From Phoronis pallida (lineage: Eukaryota; Phoronida; Phoronidae): DNA of 10,092 bases. How positions within the stretch are numbered: position 1 is the stretch's first letter; each line of letters begins with the position of its first letter. The stretch is taken from contig JAOXYC010252898.1 in NCBI GenBank assembly GCA_028565715.1, positions 1 to 10,092 of the forward strand. The letters are read 5' to 3'. The translations under genes and the position numbers were made by a program. Shown one piece after another: positions 1-4,858 of this stretch. The notes under the pieces were generated by a model. It did not search any database. It was not told the DNA's origin and saw only the letters and a program-made list of their open reading frames with translations.

Positions 1-510
1 CCTGTCCGGTCTGGCACCCTGGCCTCACACAAGAGCAGTGCAAAGCCATCGAGCGCTGCCAAAAACGTGCTCTGGACGCTATTGTGCCCGATTTGGAATG
101 TTCAGATGCTTTACGATCACTCAACCTTCCAACCCTCGAGTCAAGGAGACTGGATATATGTACCAGACTGTTTAAACAGATAGCATAACAGTGACAATAA
201 ACTGAATTTTTGACTTCCCCCTATTCGGTATTAGAAACTTCAAAAAGTACCCAGTGCCTAACATCAGGAATAAACGAATGAGGAGTGACTTTATTACTTT
301 TGGTCTATTCATGTGCCAGTGACTCTAGATGTGCCATCTCAACTCCTGTGCTTCACATTTTTAATTGGGTTAACCACTAATTTATTGATGACTTAAATTT
401 TTTTATGTTTAATTATATAATTTTTTGTCTTTTTAATTCATACTTTGTTAAACGTCAACTTTTGGTTGTAATTTGATAAACTTTATCTTATCTTATCTTA
501 TCTTATCTTT
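1..510 (+). mobile_element. 3' end of a LINE retrotransposon (partial, reverse-transcriptase C-terminus)
   Basis: Frame 3 is open from the left edge to a TAA at 186-188 and encodes about 61 residues. It begins CPVWHPGLTQEQ, runs through an I-E-R-C-Q-K-R-A-L segment, then SLNLPTLESRRLD, and ends KQIA. The P-V-W-H-P, Q-K-R-A-L and L-N-L-P-T-L..R-R motifs are the usual C-terminal signature of reverse transcriptases of Jockey/CR1/L2-type non-LTR elements (family knowledge). The following AT-rich 300 bases behave like the element's 3' UTR and end in a (TTATC)n run, a common LINE 3' tail. The 5' part lies outside the window. It sits just upstream of the first visible exon of the plus-strand gene, so it is probably an intronic insertion. 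The exact LINE clade is not determined. Confidence 0.8.
483..510 (+). repeat. (TTATC)n microsatellite
   Basis: Five perfect TTATC units followed by TTT. It lies at the 3' end of the LINE remnant and probably marks the insertion's 3' terminus, because several LINE families end in short tandem repeats rather than poly(A). Confidence 0.85.
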
Positions 511-551
511 TGAATGAAAATTAGAGACTATTTAATGTTGAACAATTTCAG

Positions 552-710
552 TTTTTGCAATGCAGCAAGTAGGAGAAACGACTCCTTCCAACCTATCTGT
601 AAGTACAACTGCTCAGGCCAAAACAATGGAAACGATTAAGTTGACATCAGCAGCGACAACAACCTTGTCTACAACAGCACCTTCACGGTTCCACGTGAAC
701 GTCGACACAG
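552..710 (+). CDS. Plus gene exon A: Ser/Thr-rich mucin-like stalk
   Basis: Acceptor CAATTTCAG ends at 551 and donor GT is at 711; phase 1 in, phase 1 out. The frame starts F-A-M-Q-Q-V-G-E-T-T and is rich in Thr and Ser, ending V-N-V-D-T-G. The same ending occurs in exon 2 of the minus-strand paralogue, which fixes frame and donor. The opening F-A could be the end of a signal peptide encoded mostly upstream. Likely heavily O-glycosylated; 159 nt against 207 in the paralogue. Confidence 0.8.
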
Positions 711-3700
711 GTTAAAACTGCTTAAGCATTAACGTATTTGAAATTTGTAAAGCAACGTGGTATCTTGCTGAATAGTGTCAACAACTAGAGGAAGAACCTT
801 CGAATCTAAAAATGATTCACGTACATCATAATAATTCCATGGCCATTTATATTGGATAGGCCATATTAATCATTAACACGAACACCAATATTTCATTCAA
901 ACACAATTGTTCCGTTTGTTTGATCTTTTTTTTCTTCAGGATCGACCGGATGTCGTTAGTTCGCCAATTTTAGCCACGAAGACATGTTTTGTAATAAACA
1001 TGATTAAATAATGGGTTTAAAAGTTTTCAAAGTGAATCTAAATTCAATTTCAGGTGAACGAATGCTGAGCATTGTAGCTTCTGTCCATTTAAATGTCTCT
1101 TATCAGCCCGCGTTAGAGAACCATTCTTCAGCTGTTTACCTCAACTATACTCGTAGCATTGAATCACAGGTAATTTTTTGAAGTTATCATTTAAAGTTGC
1201 ATTTTTAACGGGACGGGGCAAGGGGTGGTGTCACGGAGAACAGAAGAAACTCCACTGAAAGTCAATGAGAACAATATTCTCGACCTCATGTAGATTAGAA
1301 CCCACAACCCTCAGATTGTGAGTCTAGTGCATATGCCGCTAGACCACGCTGACCACCATTACATTGCTTATCGTTCAATTTGCGGATATCCCGGAATTGT
1401 TATTTTTTACCCCAGTACTGCATAGCAGTTGACATTGAACCACAAGTGCGCTCCTTTAGAATTTCCCGGTACTCTTCACGCTGTGAAGAAACTAAGCGAC
1501 AAAAGCATGCGTCATTGTTCTTTTAGCACAAACAATAGACGCGACTCTCTTTAAAATGCCTCTATTTGTAAAAGTGAAACTATTTTTGGTGCACTAAGCA
1601 TCACTGTAATTTTTTTCAGCTAAATGAAGGCTTCGCTGATGTTACTGGTTTCCAAGTTGCAAGAGTCACGGGATTCTCCAATGGAAGTGTTATAGCCGTC
1701 TACACGCTCCACTTTAATGTCAAGCAAGTCCTCACCGCTGCCAATGGAGGAACTTCGGCAGCCAATCGTGAGACCCTGGCCAGTATTATCAAGTCTGTCA
1801 ACGTTGAATTAAAAAGGAGTCAACCTTCTTCAATAAACATACAGGGAAATAATGTTAGGGTGATAGCAGGCACAGCCGACATCATAGATATCGATAACAT
1901 GGTTGACTCAGGTGAGTTTTACAATCTCTTTTCTTATGGAATTTTTTCTGCTTACAATGCTGACCATGAAGAGAAGTTGTTCGTATCTGAGACGCTGTTG
2001 AACTGTTTAGTATGGGCTTAATGTCATTATGGGGACACGCACCTACAGTATGTATCTAGTTATTTTTTACAAAACAATTTTAACTTAAAAGTTACGTGTA
2101 AAGAATGCAGATTACTTAGCTTCGGTTATTTGGACATCCCTGGATGGTTTGGGCATCTTCTTTCAGCCATTTGCTGAAACACAGCTTCGTACTTTCCGAT
2201 TGACAATAATATTTGGTAAGGTACCACAAACAGTAAACTAGTTCCGCCACGTTGGATATTAACCATCGCTTGATGTCATCAACACTATGTTGTTTTGCTT
2301 TGTGTTCTTTAATTTTCATGATAAGTCAAACACATTGTGTGTTTTTCAGTCATTAACCTCACGAGGGCTGCATGCAATGACGGTGGTTGTGGTGACGGAA
2401 TATGTGTATCGCCGCCTGGTTTGCTTCCATTCTGTAGCAGAGCCTGTGTCGATTTCAAGGACGAAAAGGGGATATGTAAAAGTCAAAACAGCATCTGTAA
2501 ACTGGACAAAGACTTGTATCCACAGTGCACGTAAGTGGTTCATTTCACATTAGTATCTACTTGTGGGGCATTGTTGGTAGAATAACGCTGTTCTGCCGGG
2601 GTTAAATACTCCATAATGCACAGGTAGCCGGGCCGCAAATGGCAACCGGACCGTTAATGGCATTTGCAGCCCGCTTTGAGTCACGTGGTCAATAACGTTA
2701 ACAATGACGCAATTGCATAATAGAATAGGTTTCCGGCAGTATACTTTTTGCAGATACTAATAGTTATCAAGTTTTTTTTTTAGGGCATTACGACATTTAA
2801 GGACCGGCTTGGATGATTTGTAGCCTCCCATAGTTCATTGGTGTCCCTCGCTTCGCTCGGGCCACCAATGAATCGATGTCGGGCTACAAATCATCCCAGC
2901 CGGTCCTTTAATGAGCCGTAAAAGTGACCATTAAAAGTGATCAAACTAGGCATGCTTACGAAGAATGTTTATTTTGGTTTCCTTGTTTTTTGCAATTGTG
3001 AAAAGCACATTGTTGTCTGTATTAGTAGCAAAAATGTGTTTCTTTCAATTGATTATGACCAACAAAAATCGAAAGATCTTCGGTTGGATATTTTTCCCAA
3101 TTTCCGTCTAAAACAACTTTATTGTTATATTAGATGCATGCTAATTCATATAACACTTACATTGTATTGGTTAAGAGGATGGATATTAAGGTTGCTGCGA
3201 ACGACGCACTTGTGTACTTGACACTGGCCTGCTTCCTTATTGCAGTATGTGTTTTTTCATGCGGCACAAAATAAACTACCATCGCAAACTTAAAGTATGT
3301 GGAAGAAAAACGATTTCATCTATATTTCCAGATGTAACGAAGGTTACGAGGTGGACATATTTGCTACTCCGTGTCAACCAACGGCAGCTTTGATAGGTTT
3401 GATTTGTGGAATTGTTGGAGGAGTATTGGTCATTGCGATAGTTGTTATGATGATATGCTGTATACGTCACAAAAAGGCGTAAGTATGTTCCGTTTGTTAT
3501 TTACATTACATGACCGCTAATGTCCGTGTTCTGGAATACTTTTAGAATAGTAAACAGAAGACTCATTTAAAAAAAAACATGACCAATTAGGGGTTTCTTT
3601 TTTATCTAAAATATATCAACAAAGTTAAACGTCTAAACGAGAACAGGGATGTAATGTTCCAAAGAAGTCGTTTACATCCAACGTTGTTACTGTGGACGTC

Positions 3701-4426
3701 ACAATTGGAAGAAGTATAAAAATGCTGACATATTTGATGATCCAAAGTCATTGCTAACCTAGGAAGGCTCCTACGTCACTATCTCTTGCTGGTAGCTGCT
3801 CTCGTAGCGCCCTCGGTTTGCCCAAGAAATCTCCCACTCATGACGCATATAACGACTGCATCGCTATCTGGTGATTTTCTCATTGGAATACTGTACATAA
3901 ATCTGATCAAGTTTATAAAGACGGAAAAAAATCGAAACTTAACTCGTTCCTTGCGATACTGTGACGTTCCCACCACTTTGTTGCGCGAAGAACATCATGT
4001 CGTAAGGTTTGTAACACAGGGAATCCATTATCTACAAGAAATAGTGACATATAGAAGCTCTCTTGGGCTACCATTTAATTCCATATTCGATCGTGCTTTT
4101 GTAAACCAGTTTTGATGAACTATTGCAGTGGTTGTCAATCGGCAATCACCCCACTATTGGGTCCCTGATGTTAAACTGTATGAAAGAAAGTTTACTGACA
4201 TAGAGTTTAGTTTTTCCTCAATGATGTGGTCACATATACTGAAAGCAGTTACAAAATGTTCTTCTGTTTGTTATTTAGGAAATCCCGCGTTGCCACAGAA
4301 ACAGGCACTTCTTCTAAAGACTACCATCATTTGCCAATGACGACAGCAGACAAAGGTGACAAAGAGCACGGCAATAATGTAAGCGAGCGGGAATTTTACC
4401 ATCCCTCTGTGATTTATAAGAATTAA
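552..4426 (+). CDS. SEA-EGF mucin-like single-pass membrane protein, plus-strand paralogue (spliced, 5' partial)
   Basis: Six exons join in frame: 552-710, 1054-1169, 1620-1911, 2350-2530, 3332-3478, 4279-4426. They give 346 residues after the first split codon, ending in TAA. Order (residues from 554): Ser/Thr-rich stalk 1-52; SEA domain about 55-188 with G113-S114-V-I-A at the usual SEA autoproteolysis position; ten-cysteine module about 196-263, the last six with EGF spacing; transmembrane helix about 269-293 ending I-C-C-I; 48-residue tail. Every junction is GT-AG and phase-matched. The signal-peptide exon is not seen and probably lies left of the window, beyond the LINE. Role is inferred: a glycosylated cell-surface receptor or membrane mucin of unknown ligand. 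Neighbour: a convergent paralogue with the same core exon plan. No gene symbol can be assigned. Confidence 0.85.
711..1053 (+). other. Plus gene intron A-B
   Basis: No gene or repeat recognised. A strong decoy acceptor (long T tract, CAG ending at 939) is present. Splicing to it from exon A would add six codons and hit TAG at 957-959, so it can serve only as a poison or cryptic site. Confidence 0.6.
1054..1169 (+). CDS. Plus gene exon B: N-terminal part of SEA domain
   Basis: Acceptor AATTTCAG ends at 1053 and donor GT is at 1170; phase 1 in, phase 0 out. It encodes about 39 residues starting G-E-R-M-L-S-I and ending S-I-E-S-Q, parallel to the paralogue's G-K-Q-V-L-S-I to S-I-E-L-Q. Three N-glycosylation sequons are visible (N-V-S, N-H-S, N-Y-T). 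Confidence 0.82.
1205..1357 (-). mobile_element. tRNA-derived SINE-like element in plus gene intron B-C
   Basis: Read on the minus strand from 1357, the sequence starts GGTGGTCAGCG. It has a perfect A-box match TGGTCTAGCGG (1346-1336) and a B-box-like GGTTCTAATCT (1302-1292), 44 bases apart as in tRNA genes. Between them an anticodon-like stem with loop CTCACAA (CAC, valine-like) can be drawn, with one C-A mismatch in the stem. The acceptor stem does not close and the element continues past the tRNA-like head, so a SINE is favoured over a working tRNA gene. The downstream end is approximate. Confidence 0.62.
1620..1911 (+). CDS. Plus gene exon C: core of SEA domain with G-S-V-I-A motif
   Basis: Acceptor TTTTTTCAG ends at 1619 and donor GTGAGT starts at 1912; phase 0 in, phase 1 out. 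It encodes L-N-E-G-F-A-D-V-T-G-F and then VTGFSNGSVIAVYTLHF. The Gly-Ser at 1683-1688 sits where classical SEA domains break the chain (F-x-x-G-S-V-V-V in MUC1-type domains). The exon ends I-D-I-D-N-M-V-D-S. The paralogous exon is 298 nt with matching ends. Confidence 0.88.
1912..2349 (+). other. Plus gene intron C-D
   Basis: No exon supported. On the minus strand 2319-2116 is open for 67 codons, with a stretch S-V-D-D-I-K-R-W-L vaguely like a SAP-type DNA-binding helix. Too short and degenerate to call a gene. Confidence 0.5.
2350..2530 (+). CDS. Plus gene exon D: cysteine-rich / EGF-like module
   Basis: Acceptor GTTTTTCAG ends at 2349 and donor GTAAGT starts at 2531; phase 1 in, phase 2 out; 181 nt, the same length as in the paralogue. 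It encodes V-I-N-L-T-R-A-A then eight cysteines. Counting on into exon E, Cys5 to Cys10 are spaced 9-6-9-1-12, which is a canonical EGF pattern. The first four cysteines (C-x4-C-x4-C-x9-C) form an additional small knot. Confidence 0.9.
2630..2672. repeat. Short inverted repeat in intron
   Basis: GGGCCGCAAATGGC (2630-2643) and GGCATTTGCAGCCC (2659-2672) pair at 12 of 14 positions around a 15-base spacer. The patch is more GC-rich than the surrounding intron, which suggests a mobile-element fragment. Confidence 0.5.
2794..2913. repeat. Fold-back (MITE-like) palindrome, about 120 bp
   Basis: Arms 2794-2846 and 2860-2913 are about 87% complementary by hand alignment (for example GGACCGGCT against AGCCGGTCC, and GATGATTTGTAGCC against GGCTACAAATCATC), joined by a 13-base loop CTCGCTTCGCTCG. 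The GC-rich loop and long arms are typical of non-autonomous fold-back elements. Target duplication not resolved. Confidence 0.75.
3332..3478 (+). CDS. Plus gene exon E: end of EGF module and transmembrane helix
   Basis: Acceptor TATTTCCAG ends at 3331 and donor GTAAGT starts at 3479; phase 2 in and out. It encodes C-N-E-G-Y (closing the EGF C-x-C and G-Y pattern), a final Cys, then about 25 hydrophobic residues containing G-L-I-C-G-I-V-G-G and ending I-C-C-I, followed by basic R-H-K-K. The basic residues after the helix predict an extracellular N-terminus. Without splicing the next codons are GCG TAA, an immediate stop. Confidence 0.9.
3479..4278 (+). other. Plus gene intron E-F
   Basis: An 800-base intron with no exon or repeat I can support. 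A TATAAAA string (3715-3721) follows a GGACGTCAC motif by about 20 bases and might be promoter-like, but no ATG-initiated exon follows. Open frames here begin at non-ATG codons and match nothing I know. Confidence 0.5.
4279..4426 (+). CDS. Plus gene exon F: short cytoplasmic tail and stop
   Basis: Acceptor GTTATTTAG ends at 4278; phase 2 in; stop TAA at 4424-4426. It encodes A-K-S-R-V-A-T-E-T-G and continues D-Y-H-H-L-P-M, ending S-V-I-Y-K-N. The first 35 or so residues align with exon 7 of the minus-strand paralogue (A-x-S, E-T, D, L, D-K-x-D). At 4379 the sequence GTAAGC stands exactly where the paralogue has its donor, so the last 16 residues may be read-through of an ancestral intron start, or that donor may still be used in another isoform. 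Y-H-H-L fits a YxxPhi sorting motif. Confidence 0.72.
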
Positions 4427-4651
4427 AATGCCACGTGGGGTGCGTTTGTGTACGTGCAATGAATTAATTGACGTTACAATGCAAGTTGAATAACCTAGGT
4501 TTGCCACAAACTGTTCATTTAGAAGTGGCTGAGGCAGCCTCGAAAGCTATTCTGCTCAAAATAAGATGACTCTGATAAGCTAACCACACTTGATATCAAT
4601 GATAACCGAGTTGGGTATGAACATTGATGCGACAATGTCTCAGGCATTGTA
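4427..4651. other. Convergent intergenic gap between the two paralogues
   Basis: It lies between the TAA of the plus gene and the TGA of the minus gene. No AATAAA is seen on either strand. An ATTAAA overlaps the plus-gene stop at 4422-4427. The 3' UTRs of both genes must start here and may overlap. Confidence 0.6.
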
Positions 4652-4858
4652 TCATTCCGTATTCGCATAAAGGGACGACGTCTTTCTTGTCTCGCGAAGT
4701 TCACCCGAGTCCTTCTCTTTATCAACAACGCTACTGGACCGCTTGACACCGGCGGGGACACCGGATCCTGCCGAGGCTCGTGAAAATCGTCGATAATCAC
4801 CACTCATCTCTGATAGGTCCACGGGTACTTCTCTTACTTCAGGTCTCTGAATTTTAAA
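4652..4858 (-). CDS. Minus gene exon 9: cytoplasmic tail, C-terminus and stop
   Basis: The acceptor TTTCTTGTAG ends at 4859 (an alternative in-frame acceptor ends at 4847, four codons further in). It is open for 68 codons to TGA at 4654-4652. It encodes F-K-I-Q-R-P-E-V-R-E-V-P-V-D-L-S and is rich in charged residues and Ser, with R-R-F-S-R-A-S and K-R-S-S-S-V, ending S-S-L-Y-A-N-T-E. Y-A-N is a second Tyr-x-Asn motif. No match in the plus gene. Confidence 0.76.
   Translation of the reverse strand, partial: FKIQRPEVREVPVDLSEMSGDYRRFSRASAGSGVPAGVKRSSSVVDKEKDSGELRETRKTSSLYANTE

Larger units (their letters stand above)
2531..3331 (+). other. Plus gene intron D-E with fold-back repeats
   Basis: An 801-base intron. 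It holds two inverted repeats (2630-2672 and 2794-2913). The rest, 2914-3331, is AT-rich and shows no coding signal on either strand. Confidence 0.7.

Noticed and set aside
922-959. Extra exon beginning after the strong acceptor that ends at 939
   Set aside because: From exon A's phase it reads only six codons to TAG. The exon starting at 1054 matches the paralogue in frame and sequence.
1290-1357. Functional tRNA-Val gene
   Set aside because: A-box and B-box are present but the acceptor stem does not pair and the anticodon stem has a mismatch, so a tRNA-derived SINE fits better.
2287-2553. 88-codon plus-strand open frame overlapping exon D
   Set aside because: It is the wrong frame of the cysteine exon. 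A similar shadow frame exists in the minus paralogue (7262-7026), which reflects conservation of the real exon, and it lacks the cysteine pattern and splice logic.
2794-2913. CRISPR repeat or bacterial terminator
   Set aside because: It is a single palindrome inside a spliced animal gene, with no repeat array or bacterial context.
3692-3721. Internal promoter (GGACGTCAC plus TATAAAA)
   Set aside because: AT-rich introns produce such strings often, and no ATG-initiated exon in the gene's frame follows before exon F.
3786-4115. 109-codon plus-strand open frame in intron E-F
   Set aside because: It begins at a TTG, matches no motif I know, and skipping it keeps the exon E to exon F phase correct.
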